The translations under genes and the position numbers were made by a program. The notes under the pieces were generated by a model. It ran no database searches. It saw nothing but the letters and a program-made list of their open reading frames with translations, and had not been told where the DNA came from. Below, in pieces: positions 28,018-37,141 of a stretch of DNA of 60,380 nucleotides. Source of the DNA: Myxococcales bacterium (GTDB lineage Bacteria > Myxococcota_A > Polyangia > Haliangiales > Haliangiaceae); contig CANKMW010000055.1 in assembly GCA_947483555.1 (NCBI GenBank), positions 1 through 60,380 on the forward strand, given 5' to 3'. The stretch's first letter is position 1. Each line of letters opens with the position of its first letter.

Positions 28018-29997
28018 TCACGACCGCCGCGCACCGCCGCGATGATAGAGCCAGCTGGCCGTGAACAGCAGCAGCCCGAGCACCAGGAACGAGGCGACGC
28101 GGTAGATCTGCTCGACGCGGCCGAGGTCGACGATCGCGACCTTGGCGACCGTGACGCCGAACAGCGCCAGGGCGTAGACCCGCAACGCCGTGACGCGAAG
28201 CCGGAAGCCGACCGCCAGCGCGGCGGCGGCGAAGGCGCTCCACGCGCACGACAGGGCGGCTTGAACCAGCCAGCTCGCGCGCACCGGATCGTCGACGCCC
28301 GCGCTGGCTTGCTGCCAGGCCTCGATGGTCACGGCCAGGAACAGGCCGGCGACGACCACGGCCGGCGTCACCACCCGGACCCAGCGGCGGAGCTCGAGAC
28401 ACGACGGATCGGATGACACCGCCAGCCGTCGCTCGCAACGCCACAGCCCGATCAAGGCGCCGGCGGTGGCGACCAGCAGCGCGAAGCGGGGGTTGACGAA
28501 CACCAGCGCCGGCGCCGGCGGCAGCAGCGCCACCCCGAGCGAGACCAGCGTCGCACCGGCGGCGGTCACCGCGGCGGCGAGCCAGGCCACGGTCGACCGC
28601 CGCCAGGCCACGGCGAGCAGCCCGGCGGTGGCGACCAGCCACCACGCCAGCACCGCCAGCCGGGCGCCGTGGTGGTAGCCCGCCTGCCGAAATCCGCCCC
28701 CCAGCTCGGCGTGGACCAGGGCCAGCACCAGCACGGCGGCCAGGATCGACGACGCGATCCCGATCGCGACGCCGAACCGGTCGCCGAACCGAGCGCCGCT
28801 GCGCTGCGCACCCCAGCCGTAGAGCGCGGCGGCGATGGCGACCGCGAACGCGCTGGCGAACGTCGGGTTGAGAAACGGCGTGAACGGTTCGCCGTGCATC
28901 GGGAGGTGAGCGCTGATCAGCCGCAACGCCGCCAGCGCGACGACCGCGGCGCCGGCGTGCCGCACCAGCGCGAGGCGATAGCGGCTGCCCAGCCAGACCA
29001 GGACCGGCGCCTCGAGCGCCCAGGCCAGCATGATGCCGTGGGCCCGCAGCGCCAGCGGGACCGCGAGGGTGGCAAAGGCAGCGGCGACGATCGCGAAGAC
29101 CGCGTAGGCGAGCCCGTCGCCGCGCAGGCGGCGGCGGACCAGCGCGGTGAGGCCGGCGTAGGCCGCCGCCAGGGCCAGCGCGACGCGGCCGAGGTGGGCC
29201 GCGTCACCGTCGAGGATCTCGCACGCGAAGCCGAAGCCAACCGCACCGTCGATGACCACCAGGGCGAGCCGGTCGCGCGACAGCGCGATCTGCCGCCGCA
29301 GGTGATAGGCCAGCGGCACGGCCAGGAAGATGGCGAAGAACACGGCGCACCAGACCAGCGTCAGGGTCGGGTCCGGCGCCGCCGTGCGGTGGTACCAGGC
29401 GGCGAACAGGACCCAGGTGCCGGCGAAGGCGAGGCGCTCGAGCGCGCGCCAGCGGCGGGCCAGCGCGACCCCGAGCACGCCGAGATCGAGCACCGTCAGG
29501 TACGCGAACAAGATCTCGCGCTGTTCACCGGGGTCGCCGCCGCTCGATGCCAGCGCCGGCGTCAGGTAGCCACCGAGCACGGCGATCACGGCGATCGGGG
29601 CCGCGTCGTGGCGCACCGCCAGCAGCATGCCGACGGTCGTGACCCCGATCAGCGCGAAGGCGGCGACCCGCGGATCGTACAGATCGTAGAGGGCGTGGCC
29701 GGCGTAGAGGGCGCCGAAGACCACGCCGATGCCGACCCCGATGAGGCCCTGGCCGAGCACGCGCGCGTCCCGGCGGGTCGCGCGGTCGCCGGCGACCACC
29801 GCGAGCGTGCCGGCGGCGATCGCGATCGCGATCTTGCCGATCGGGCCGAGCCAGCCCCGGCCGGCGGCGAGCTGCAGATAGAAGCCGGCGGCGAACAGCA
29901 GCGCGACCGCCCCGGTCCAGGTGCTCCACCGCTTGCCGATCCGTTCCTCGAGCGAGAGTCGGGTCGGCCGATCCGGATCCGGTGATCGTGATTCCAT
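28018..29997 (-). CDS. DUF2339 polytopic membrane protein
   Basis: A 659-aa protein with about 20 or more hydrophobic segments and the DUF2339 family opening (SLEERIGKRWSTWTGAVALL, LGPIGKIAIAIAAG, LGQGLIGVGIGVVFGALYAG, GGYLTPALASSG). It sits in the inner membrane. Function is unknown. ATG 29997 is preferred over a TTG at 30015. It is convergent with korB, only 3 bp apart. Confidence 0.85.
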   Translation of the reverse strand: MESRSPDPDRPTRLSLEERIGKRWSTWTGAVALLFAAGFYLQLAAGRGWLGPIGKIAIAIAAGTLAVVAGDRATRRDARVLGQGLIGVGIGVVFGALYAGHALYDLYDPRVAAFALIGVTTVGMLLAVRHDAAPIAVIAVLGGYLTPALASSGGDPGEQREILFAYLTVLDLGVLGVALARRWRALERLAFAGTWVLFAAWYHRTAAPDPTLTLVWCAVFFAIFLAVPLAYHLRRQIALSRDRLALVVIDGAVGFGFACEILDGDAAHLGRVALALAAAYAGLTALVRRRLRGDGLAYAVFAIVAAAFATLAVPLALRAHGIMLAWALEAPVLVWLGSRYRLALVRHAGAAVVALAALRLISAHLPMHGEPFTPFLNPTFASAFAVAIAAALYGWGAQRSGARFGDRFGVAIGIASSILAAVLVLALVHAELGGGFRQAGYHHGARLAVLAWWLVATAGLLAVAWRRSTVAWLAAAVTAAGATLVSLGVALLPPAPALVFVNPRFALLVATAGALIGLWRCERRLAVSSDPSCLELRRWVRVVTPAVVVAGLFLAVTIEAWQQASAGVDDPVRASWLVQAALSCAWSAFAAAALAVGFRLRVTALRVYALALFGVTVAKVAIVDLGRVEQIYRVASFLVLGLLLFTASWLYHRGGARRS

Positions 29998-30200
29998 GTG
30001 CGCGTCGAGCTGCAACCGACGTACCTCGCCGCCACCGCGTGCCGCGACGCCCAGTTGCGCCGCGGCCGTGAACGTGGCGGGCGACCAACCTTCCCCACCC
30101 TGTCGCGCCGTTCACCACGACGTGAGCTCGACGTGAAGCGGCGAGCGTGAACCTGGCGTGAGGGCGTGGCCAGCGCCGGCCGGCGGGGTGACAATGCGAC

Positions 30201-31913
30201 ATGGGACAGGTCCAGGCGGGCGTCGCGGCGCCACCGGCGCGGCCGGCCGACGCGCCGTGGAGCGCGACCGCGACCCGGGAGGAGGCTCGGGCCTACGTCC
30301 AGGAGCGGCTCGACCTGTTCTCGAAGATCACGACGCTGTCGAGCGGCGCCTTCGTGCTCAGCGTCCAGGGCATGTACGCGTACTACCCGCACTTGCGACC
30401 CGAGCGCACCAGCCTGATCCACGGCTGCGCCTTCGTCGGGATCGGGGTGCTGGTGTTCATCTGGTTCGGCGTCCTGCGCCGCCGGCAGATCTCGCTGCCC
30501 GGGCTCTACGCGATCGATACCTTCTACATGTTCGCGCTCGGCGCGATGCTCGGCATCTCGGCGTACTTCTCGCCCGACCAGCGCCAGGCCGTCTACGGCG
30601 CCTTCATCTGGGAGTCGTTCATGGTCTTCAGCCGGGTGCTGATCGTGCCGTCGACGGCGTGGCGCACCGCGGTGGTGACGACGGTGTCGTTCCTGCCGCT
30701 GGCGGTGGCCAGCGTGCTGTCGGCGTTGTTCCAGGAGTCGTACCTCGAGATGCCGCCGCTGGCGTTCGTGGCCGCGGTGTGGTGGCTGGCAGCGTGGGCG
30801 GTCGTGATCGCGACCAACGGCTCGCGCGTGATCTACGGCCTGCGCCGCGCGGTCAGCGACGCGATGCAACTCGGCCAGTACACGCTGGTCGAGAAGATCG
30901 GCGAGGGCGGCATGGGCGCGGTGTACCGGGCCCGGCACGCGATGCTGCGGCGGCCAACCGCGATCAAGCTGGTGCCGCCGGCCAAGGTCGGGGTCGAGAA
31001 CCTCAAGCGCTTCGAGCGCGAGGTCCAGCACATGAGCCGACTCACCCACCCCAACACGGTCGCGATCTACGACTACGGACGCAGCCCCGACGGCGTCTTC
31101 TACTACGCCATGGAGTTCCTCGACGGCATCGACCTCGAGACCCTGGTGCGCCGCGACGGCCCGCAGTCGGCCGCGCGCGTCATCCATATCCTGCGCCAGG
31201 TGTGCGCGGCGCTCGACGAGGCGCACGCGATGGGCCTCATCCATCGCGACGTCAAGCCCGCCAACATCCTGCTCTGCCTGCGCGGTCGCACCCCCGACGT
31301 CGCCAAGGTCGTCGATTTCGGGCTGGTGAAGGAGTTCAGCCGTGACCAGGATCAATCGGTCACCCGGGTCATCACCGGAACCCCGGCGTACATCGCCCCC
31401 GAGGCGGTGACCGACCCCGACCAGGTCGGGCCACGCAGCGATCTCTACGCACTCGGCGCCGTCGCCTACTACCTGCTCACCGGCCAGCGCGTCTTCACCG
31501 GCCGGAACTCGGTCGATCTGTGTATCCAGCACGTCAGCGCGATGCCGACGCTGCCGTCGACGCGAACCACCAACCCGGTGCCGGCCGATCTCGAGGCGGT
31601 GATCATGCAATGTCTGGCCAAGGCCCCGGCCGAGCGGCCCGCCGACGCCCGCGCGCTGTCCGCCGCCCTGGCCGCCTTGCCGGCCGCCCAGGCGTGGGAC
31701 GAGGAGGCCGCCATGGCGTGGTGGCGCAGCTTCGACGCCACCCGGCGCGCGCGGCCGCGGCCGCCGGCCGTCGACGAGCCCGGCACGATCACCGTCGACG
31801 TGCTCGGGCGCGCCGCGGCGCACGAGGCGATGACCGAATCGCGGCCGGCGTTGCGATCCGCGCCGCCGGTCGCGCACGGCGGTCGGGCCACGCCGCCGCC
31901 GGCCGATCCTTGA
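30201..31913 (+). CDS. Membrane Ser/Thr protein kinase
   Basis: A 570-aa protein: an N-terminal multi-pass part at about 45-210 with six hydrophobic segments (for example GCAFVGIGVLVFIWFGVL), then a kinase domain at about 230-490. It has GEGGMGAVY, TAIKLV, HRDVKPAN, DFGLVK and GTPAYIAPEA. A Pro/Arg-rich C-terminal tail follows. It has the same membrane-then-kinase plan as the kinases at 7276 and 43178 but a different membrane part. A divergent 200-bp region separates it from the DUF2339 gene. Confidence 0.9.
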   Translation: MGQVQAGVAAPPARPADAPWSATATREEARAYVQERLDLFSKITTLSSGAFVLSVQGMYAYYPHLRPERTSLIHGCAFVGIGVLVFIWFGVLRRRQISLPGLYAIDTFYMFALGAMLGISAYFSPDQRQAVYGAFIWESFMVFSRVLIVPSTAWRTAVVTTVSFLPLAVASVLSALFQESYLEMPPLAFVAAVWWLAAWAVVIATNGSRVIYGLRRAVSDAMQLGQYTLVEKIGEGGMGAVYRARHAMLRRPTAIKLVPPAKVGVENLKRFEREVQHMSRLTHPNTVAIYDYGRSPDGVFYYAMEFLDGIDLETLVRRDGPQSAARVIHILRQVCAALDEAHAMGLIHRDVKPANILLCLRGRTPDVAKVVDFGLVKEFSRDQDQSVTRVITGTPAYIAPEAVTDPDQVGPRSDLYALGAVAYYLLTGQRVFTGRNSVDLCIQHVSAMPTLPSTRTTNPVPADLEAVIMQCLAKAPAERPADARALSAALAALPAAQAWDEEAAMAWWRSFDATRRARPRPPAVDEPGTITVDVLGRAAAHEAMTESRPALRSAPPVAHGGRATPPPADP

Positions 31914-31938
31914 ACCGTACGTCCAATGGACGTACAGT
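31910..31938 (+). promoter_or_regulatory. Promoter and operator of the toxin-antitoxin pair
   Basis: A -35 box TTGAAC (31910-31915), a 17-bp spacer and a -10 box TACAGT (31933-31938). A perfect 19-bp palindrome, GTACGTCC-AAT-GGACGTAC (31917-31935), fills the spacer and enters the -10 box, as expected of an autoregulatory operator for a DUF1778 antitoxin. The predicted transcript start falls on the ATG at 31945, so the message would have no leader. Confidence 0.75.
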
Positions 31939-31944
31939 GGGGAC

Positions 31945-32256
31945 ATGGCTCGTTCGACGGCAGCTCGTGCCGAGGCTCCTCGTGGTCGAGGCGCGCGCCT
32001 CGGCTTCCGGATCGATTCCGCGACCAAGAAGCTCGTCGAACGCGCGGCCCGGCTCGAACGCCGTAGCCTGACCGATTTCTGCCTGTCCGCGCTCGCCGAT
32101 GCGGCTCGGCACAGCGTCGACAAGCACTCGGTCCTGGTCCTGTCCGACGCCGACCGCGCGGCGTTCTTCGATGTCCTCGTCCATCCACCGAAGCCGCACG
32201 TGAGGCTCCGGCGCGCGGTGTCCCGCGAGAGAGCGCGGGTCGAGCGGCAGCGGTGA
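31945..32256 (+). CDS. DUF1778 (TacA-like) antitoxin
   Basis: A 103-aa protein of the DUF1778 family: an Arg-rich start, then LGFRIDSATKKLVERAARLE and SLTDFCLSALADAA, a ribbon-helix-helix type DNA-binding segment. The C-terminal part (SDADRAAFFDVLVHPPKP) matches the region that neutralises the partner toxin in TacA. It binds its own operator in studied relatives; a palindrome lies in the promoter here. The 3' end overlaps the toxin gene by 4 nt. It lies 31 bp after a kinase gene but has its own promoter. Confidence 0.9.
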   Translation: MARSTAARAEAPRGRGARLGFRIDSATKKLVERAARLERRSLTDFCLSALADAARHSVDKHSVLVLSDADRAAFFDVLVHPPKPHVRLRRAVSRERARVERQR

Positions 32257-32777
32257 GTCCGGCGGCGGATCTTCGTGTCGAACCGCTCGACGCGAAGCGA
32301 CACGACCGTGCTGGGTTCAGCTGCGGCGTCGACAGCCTCGACGCCTACATCAAGACCCAGGCCAGCCAGGACCTACGCCGCAAGGCGAACGCGGTGTTCG
32401 TGCTGGTTGCGGTCGGCGATCCCCGCACGATGCTCGGCTACGTCACGCTCTGTGCGTTCGGGGTCACGCCGGCGATCGTGCCCGATGAGGCCCGCAAGCA
32501 CCTGCCTCGCTACCCGCTCGTCAGCGCGACGCTGATCGGTCGACTCGCGATCGCGAGCTCGCGACAGGGCGAAGGGCTGGGTAGCGTGCTCCTGGCGCGC
32601 GCGCTGCGACTGGCGTACGCAAACGCCGCGGTCGTGGGGTCCTCGATGGTGGTCGTCGATGCCCTCGACGAGCGCGCGGCTGCTTTCTATGCAGCGCACG
32701 GCTTCGTTCGGCTCCCGGATTCGGCGCGCCTCGTGCTGCCGATGCAGACGCTGGCGAGGCTGTTCATCGCGTCGTGA
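32253..32777 (+). CDS. GNAT acetyltransferase toxin (TacT-like)
   Basis: A 174-aa GCN5-family acetyltransferase of the TacT/AtaT toxin group, which acetylate the aminoacyl group of charged tRNAs and stop translation. Seen: the family opening FSCGVDSLDAYIKTQASQD, the acetyl-CoA-binding loop RQGEGLGSVLL (R/Q-x-x-G-x-G), and FYAAHGFVRL. The GTG start overlaps the antitoxin stop by 4 nt, ensuring antitoxin is made first. It is expected to be cytoplasmic and neutralised by the DUF1778 partner. Confidence 0.9.
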   Translation: MSPAADLRVEPLDAKRHDRAGFSCGVDSLDAYIKTQASQDLRRKANAVFVLVAVGDPRTMLGYVTLCAFGVTPAIVPDEARKHLPRYPLVSATLIGRLAIASSRQGEGLGSVLLARALRLAYANAAVVGSSMVVVDALDERAAAFYAAHGFVRLPDSARLVLPMQTLARLFIAS

Positions 32778-32795
32778 CGCTCGCCGTACGGCTCG

Positions 32796-33686
32796 TCAGG
32801 TCAGGCTCACCGGCCAGGCCACGAAGTAGCCGCGGCCCGGCACGGTCTCGATCACCCCCGCCGCACCGATGCCCTCGAGCGTGGTCCGCAACCGGCGCAC
32901 GACCTGGCGGACGTTCTCGTCGTTGGCGTAGCGGGTCTGGAACGGCAGCACCCGGGCGAGCGCCTTGGTGAGCACGGCGCCGCGGCTGCGCTGCGGTGCG
33001 TCGCCCTCTTCGATCGCGCGGGCGCACAGCGCGCGGAGCAGGTGAAACTCGAGCGGCGGCAAGCTGATCTCCGCCCACCCCGAGGTTCCGGTGGCGCGGT
33101 GCAGCAGCGCACCACCGGCGCCGTCGTCGACGCTCCCGAGCGCGCACAGCTCGATGGCAGTGCCACGGAGGACCACCCGGAAGGTCCCCGAGTCGGCGGC
33201 GTGGGTGGTGGCCGCTTCGGGACCGCTGGGCGCCGTCAACGCGGCGGGCCGGCCGACGAACAGCAAGGCGACGTCACCGACACGGATGATGGCGAGGTCG
33301 TCGAGGGCGGCGCGACCTTCGACGCGACGGCCATCGAGCCGGGTCGCGTTGCGGCTGCCGAGGTCGCGGACCTGCCAGCCGGCGCCGGCGCGCGCCACCT
33401 CGGCGTGATCGCGCGACACCGAGCCGTGCAGCACGATCAGCTCCGAGCCCTGGCTGCGGCCGATGCGGGTGCGCGCCGCCGACACCGGGTGGGCGACGCC
33501 AAACCCGTCGACCAGCCAGCCGTCGGCCGCGAGCGCCGGCCGCGAGGTCAGGTGGTCGGGCATGAGGCCGTCGTCAGCCGCGAGCAACGCGGCGCAGGCG
33601 GCGCACAGGACGCCGACCTCGGGCGGATTCGCGCAGCGCGGACAGGTGATCACGAGACCATCCCAGCACGCCGTGATGGCAGACAC
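32796..33686 (-). CDS. FHA-winged helix transcription regulator with zinc ribbon
   Basis: A 296-aa protein. An N-terminal zinc ribbon CPRC..CAAC (about 15-32) is followed by an FHA domain at about 65-150 (TRIGRSQGSELIVLHGSVSR, DHAEV, DLGSRNATRLDGRRV), which binds phosphothreonine. The C terminus (about 195-293) is an OmpR-type winged helix (LPPLEFHLLRALC, YANDENVRQVVRRLR, IETVPGRGYFV). It should be a DNA-binding regulator recruited by, or acting on, Ser/Thr-phosphorylated partners. Start is uncertain: GTG 33686 or GTG 33653, both with weak ribosome sites. Confidence 0.85.
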   Translation of the reverse strand: MSAITACWDGLVITCPRCANPPEVGVLCAACAALLAADDGLMPDHLTSRPALAADGWLVDGFGVAHPVSAARTRIGRSQGSELIVLHGSVSRDHAEVARAGAGWQVRDLGSRNATRLDGRRVEGRAALDDLAIIRVGDVALLFVGRPAALTAPSGPEAATTHAADSGTFRVVLRGTAIELCALGSVDDGAGGALLHRATGTSGWAEISLPPLEFHLLRALCARAIEEGDAPQRSRGAVLTKALARVLPFQTRYANDENVRQVVRRLRTTLEGIGAAGVIETVPGRGYFVAWPVSLT

Positions 33687-33776
33687 AAACCGTTCACGCG
33701 AAGCTAACGCCCGTCACCCTCGCCACTTCACGCCGCCTGCGGCCATGGTCCGGAGCCCCCCGCTGTGCAGGCCCCC

Positions 33777-33950
33777 ATGACCCTCTTGCTCCTCGAGCTG
33801 CTGTTCCTCGCCGTCCTCGTGATGACCTCCGCGATCGCCCTGTGGCGCGGCTGGTCGCGGACCGACGCTCGCCGGGTGCCGCCCGGCTCCGACACCGACG
33901 AACCCCGGGTGCTCGCCGTCGACCTGTCGGATCGCGAACCGCCGGCGTGA
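33777..33950 (+). CDS. Small single-pass membrane protein
   Basis: A 57-aa protein with one N-terminal hydrophobic helix (MTLLLLELLFLAVLVMTSAI), then a charged tail. No family is recognised. It stands alone between a divergent regulator and a methyltransferase gene. Short length and simple composition leave some doubt that it is translated. Confidence 0.45.
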   Translation: MTLLLLELLFLAVLVMTSAIALWRGWSRTDARRVPPGSDTDEPRVLAVDLSDREPPA

Positions 33951-34078
33951 CCGGTTGGGAAGGATGACCGGGTGCCGGCGCGGATCACGTGACCCTCACG
34001 CAGATCCGCGGCGACCGTCACCGCCCGCTGCTCCTCATCTCACGTGGCCCGGTCGCACCGTGAGCGGAGGAGGACATC

Positions 34079-34882
34079 ATGTTTCGATCGATCCGTCACC
34101 GTCTCGCGCTGTTCACCTACTCGTGGCACGCCATCGGCCCGGCGTCGATGCTGCGCAACTCGGTGCGCTGGAGCGCCGACGCCGAGGCCCGGGCCGTCGA
34201 CAGTGGGTTCGACGCCCGCTACGGCACCGACACCAACGCCGACCTGACGCCCGGCGAAGCCGACATCCTCATCGATCGCCACCACGCCGCGACCATGTAC
34301 CTGCCGACCATGGATCAGGACCTGGCGGCGATGCTCGCCGCCCTGCCGTGGCCCGAGTCGCTGCGGCGCGACGCCACGTTCATCGACCTGGGTAGCGGCA
34401 AGGCGCGGGTCGTGCTGCTGGCCGCGATGCAGCGGTTCCGCCAGATCGTGGGCGTCGAGCTGTCACCCCGCTTGCACCTGGCCGCGGTCCGCAACGTCGA
34501 GCGTGTGCGGGACGCCGGCGCCCTGGTGTCCCCGGTGCGCCTGGTCCACGGCGACGCCACCGCCTTCGACGCGCCGCCCGGTCCGCTGGTCACCTACCTC
34601 TACCATCCGTTTCGCGAGCCGATCGCGGCGCTGGTGATGGACCGCCTGGTCGCGTCGCTCGAGGCGTCGCCGCGGCCGGCGGCCATCCTGTACTGCCATC
34701 CAGCGCTGCAACCGGGATTTCACCCGTCGGTGTTCGGGCAACGCGACGTGTTCCAGCTCGCGGTCGAGGGCGGCCGGCAGACGCGGGGCTTTCTCCTCGG
34801 CTGGAGCGTGTGGACCAACGACGCGTGGCTCGACCGCACCACGATTCCGGTGCCGCTCGTATCCGGTGCGGGCGAGGCGTGA
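34079..34882 (+). CDS. SAM-dependent methyltransferase-like protein
   Basis: A 267-aa protein with a class I methyltransferase core: motif I FIDLGSGKARVVLLAA at about 101, VGVELSPRLH for motif II and VHGDATAFDAP for motif III. The substrate is unknown. It starts with a good GGAGG about 7 nt before the ATG and ends in a GTGA overlap with the LysE gene, so the two are co-translated. Confidence 0.82.
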   Translation: MFRSIRHRLALFTYSWHAIGPASMLRNSVRWSADAEARAVDSGFDARYGTDTNADLTPGEADILIDRHHAATMYLPTMDQDLAAMLAALPWPESLRRDATFIDLGSGKARVVLLAAMQRFRQIVGVELSPRLHLAAVRNVERVRDAGALVSPVRLVHGDATAFDAPPGPLVTYLYHPFREPIAALVMDRLVASLEASPRPAAILYCHPALQPGFHPSVFGQRDVFQLAVEGGRQTRGFLLGWSVWTNDAWLDRTTIPVPLVSGAGEA

Positions 34883-35520
34883 CCGTGTTGCTCCACGTCC
34901 TGCTCGGGCTCGCTCTCGGCGTCGGCAGCAGCGTGCTGCCGGGGCCCTGTAACCTCGCCGTGATCACGGCCGCCTCGCGGCACGGTCTGCGCCGCGCGCT
35001 CGGCACCGGCCTGGGCGCCGCGCTCGGCGACACCACCTATGCCGCGCTCGGGATCCTCGGGCTCGGGCCGCTCCTGGCCCGCCATCCCGCGCTGCCGCCC
35101 GTGCTGCAGGCAGTCAGTGGCATCGCCCTGATCGGCTACGGACTCGCCCACCTGCGCGCGCGCCGAGCGGCGCCACCGGCGACCGGCGGCTCGGATCAAG
35201 ACCCCGGGTCGGGCGACGGCGTGCGAGGGCTCGCGGTTGGCCTCGCGACGCTGGTCGCCAACCCGGGCGCGATCGTGACCTGGGTCGTGATCGTCGGCTC
35301 GGTGCTGGCCGGCGCGTCGGCGACCCAGGGCTGGGCCACCGTCGCCGGCATCGGCGTGGGGTCGTTCATGTGGTTCGCGCTGGTCGGCGTCGTGAGCTGC
35401 CACGGCCGAGCCCATCGGGACGACCGCGTCCACCGCGTCACGCAGGTGGTGAGCCGGATCCTGGTCGCGTACGGCGTCGTCTCGCTGGTGCGTGCCGCCC
35501 AGGTCTGGTTCGCGAGCTGA
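34879..35520 (+). CDS. LysE/RhtB-family exporter
   Basis: A 213-aa inner-membrane protein with about six transmembrane helices and LysE family marks near the N terminus (GLALGVGSSVLPGPCNLAVI, then GLGAALGDTTYAALG). These export basic or neutral amino acids and related solutes. The GTG start overlaps the methyltransferase stop. Its last 36 bp belong to the 132-bp segment that recurs at 38231; the copy here keeps the intact end of the gene. Confidence 0.85.
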   Translation: MTVLLHVLLGLALGVGSSVLPGPCNLAVITAASRHGLRRALGTGLGAALGDTTYAALGILGLGPLLARHPALPPVLQAVSGIALIGYGLAHLRARRAAPPATGGSDQDPGSGDGVRGLAVGLATLVANPGAIVTWVVIVGSVLAGASATQGWATVAGIGVGSFMWFALVGVVSCHGRAHRDDRVHRVTQVVSRILVAYGVVSLVRAAQVWFAS

Positions 35521-35616
35521 CCACGCGCGGTCACGCGACGGTGAGCGCGAAGACCTCGACGTCGCCCCGGCGTGCGTGGAGGGCATGGTCGGGCTCGCGG
35601 CCGTCGCGCCCAGGCC
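35485..35616. repeat. 132-bp direct repeat, left copy
   Basis: Carries the intact 3' end of the lysE gene and, on the minus strand (35531-35616), the last codons of a DUF2071 gene (DVEVFALTVA then stop) with no gene body behind it. It is about 94% identical to 38231-38363. Together the copies bracket a 2.6-kb segment. Confidence 0.85.
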
Positions 35617-36075
35617 ATCGGGTGCAGCTCGTCGACGTCGCGCTCGACGACCACGCCGCTCGCGTCGCCTGCTCACCCACCGGTCCACGTCGATGCGTTC
35701 GCGCGCGATCACCTCAAGAGCGGCTTCGCCGTGCCGGTCGAGCTCGTCGACGGCACCGGCACCGTGGTCGCAAACTGCACGGTCACCTACGACGTCTGGC
35801 GCGATCAGTACCTGGTACGCAGCTCCGACTACTCGTTCTCGTTGGTCAGCACGATCCCCACGGCGCTCGGCACGTGTCTCGGCGGCCAGCCGACCGTCGA
35901 GCTCAGCGCCCGCGTCGAGCCCGGCCTGCAGCCGCAGTCCCGCGCTTCGGGCTCGATGACGTTGTGACCTTGCCGCCGTCGAAGCGGCGCTCGCGGGTCG
36001 CCTCCTGCTGCTGCGCGGCCGGTGCAGACCCAGACCTAGTGCGACGAGAGCGCCGGCACCGCGCAGTGCCTGCAG
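35617..36075 (+). pseudogene. Frameshifted gene remnant
   Basis: The 590-bp gap between lysE and the first lipoprotein paralogue holds the broken remains of a protein gene. One frame gives VQLVDVALDDHAARVACSPTG; a shift then leads to HVDAFARDHLKSGFAVPVEL, continuing through TYDVWRDQYLVRSSDYSFSL and PTVELSARVEPG; another shift gives DDVVTLPPSKRRSR. No intact start or full-length frame is visible and the family is not recognised. It lies inside the segment bracketed by direct repeats. Confidence 0.6.
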
Positions 36076-36107
36076 CTGGTGTGTCCGCCTCCCGGCACAG
36101 GTAGCAG

Positions 36108-37121
36108 TCAGGTTCGTCGCGGCTGGAGCCTCATCAACACGCCCTGACCGGTCTCCGACGGCGCGAAGATCTCGCCCAGGAGCGTCATGGTGCCGGCGTT
36201 GAGTTCGGCGGTGGTCCGGAAACCCCAGACTTGGACGTGGAGCGCGGGGCCCGAAGGCACATTGAGGACTGTGAAGAGACCGTCGCGGTTCATCACCGAC
36301 GCGACGTTGTGCCGCACCGGCAGGCTGGTCGAGCCGGCCGAGAAGTAGAAGGTCTCGCCGCCGGCGTTGGTGAAGGTCGACGGTACCGTGCTGACCGCAG
36401 CGACGGCGTTGGAGACCGTGCGGCCCTGGCAGTCGCGCATCGAGCCGACGTAGAACGCCGCCGTCGGGTCGCGGGAGACGCCGACCAAGGCCGGCAGCGC
36501 CGACGCGGTCGCCTCGGAGATCACATCGATGTCGTCGACAGTGGCGGAGCCAGAGGGGTAGTAGCGGCCGAGCACGACCGTCGACACGTAGCTCTGGGCC
36601 GTGATGGTGAAGCCGTAGCGGCGGGTGCCGGCGGGCAGCATGCCGAGCGTCATCGAGAAGTCGCCGCGGGTGGCGGCTGCGTTGGCGGAGATCGTGGTGC
36701 CGACCGTCATCGCCGGGGCCGTGCTCCAAGCGGCGATCGTGCCGTTGCCCACGCCGTTCCCGGTCTGGAAGTCGCTGATGCGGCCGCCGAGCGCGACCGT
36801 ACCGGTCGACGGCAGATCTGGCGACGCGGTGTCGAGGCAGGTCCAGTCGGGGTCGCCGACCTCGGTCCAGACTCCGCCGATCTGCAGGTTGGCCTTGGTG
36901 ATCGCCGTGGGCGTGACGAAGCCGTCGTTGCTGGCCGGCGCATCGATCGAAAGCGCGTCCACCGCCGCGTCGACCAGGGCCGCGTCGACCAGCGCCGCGT
37001 CGACTGCGGAGTCGTCGAGCCTCGACGCGTCGACCGGTTCGTCGGCGCCGCCATCGGCGCCGCCCGAGCATGCGGCGAAGCCGGTCAACGCGATGACCCA
37101 GATCGTCGTTGACTTCGACAT
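36108..37121 (-). CDS. Secreted lipoprotein, tandem paralogue A
   Basis: A 337-aa predicted lipoprotein (lipobox FAAC at about 17-20), with an Ala/Asp/Val repeat linker (VDAALVDAALVDAAVDAL) and a beta-rich mature part. It shares about 60% of residues with paralogue B directly upstream (37142-38104), including GGVWTEVGD.DW.CL, ATRGDFSMTLGMLP.GTRRYGF, MRDCQGR.VSNAV and TFTNAGGETFYFSAGSTSLP. No known family or catalytic motif is recognised. The late VQVWGFR..AELNAGT resembles beta-sandwich carbohydrate-like modules, but this is weak. Confidence 0.8.
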   Translation of the reverse strand: MSKSTTIWVIALTGFAACSGGADGGADEPVDASRLDDSAVDAALVDAALVDAAVDALSIDAPASNDGFVTPTAITKANLQIGGVWTEVGDPDWTCLDTASPDLPSTGTVALGGRISDFQTGNGVGNGTIAAWSTAPAMTVGTTISANAAATRGDFSMTLGMLPAGTRRYGFTITAQSYVSTVVLGRYYPSGSATVDDIDVISEATASALPALVGVSRDPTAAFYVGSMRDCQGRTVSNAVAAVSTVPSTFTNAGGETFYFSAGSTSLPVRHNVASVMNRDGLFTVLNVPSGPALHVQVWGFRTTAELNAGTMTLLGEIFAPSETGQGVLMRLQPRRT

Positions 37122-37141
37122 GGAACCAGCTCCAGCCATCA

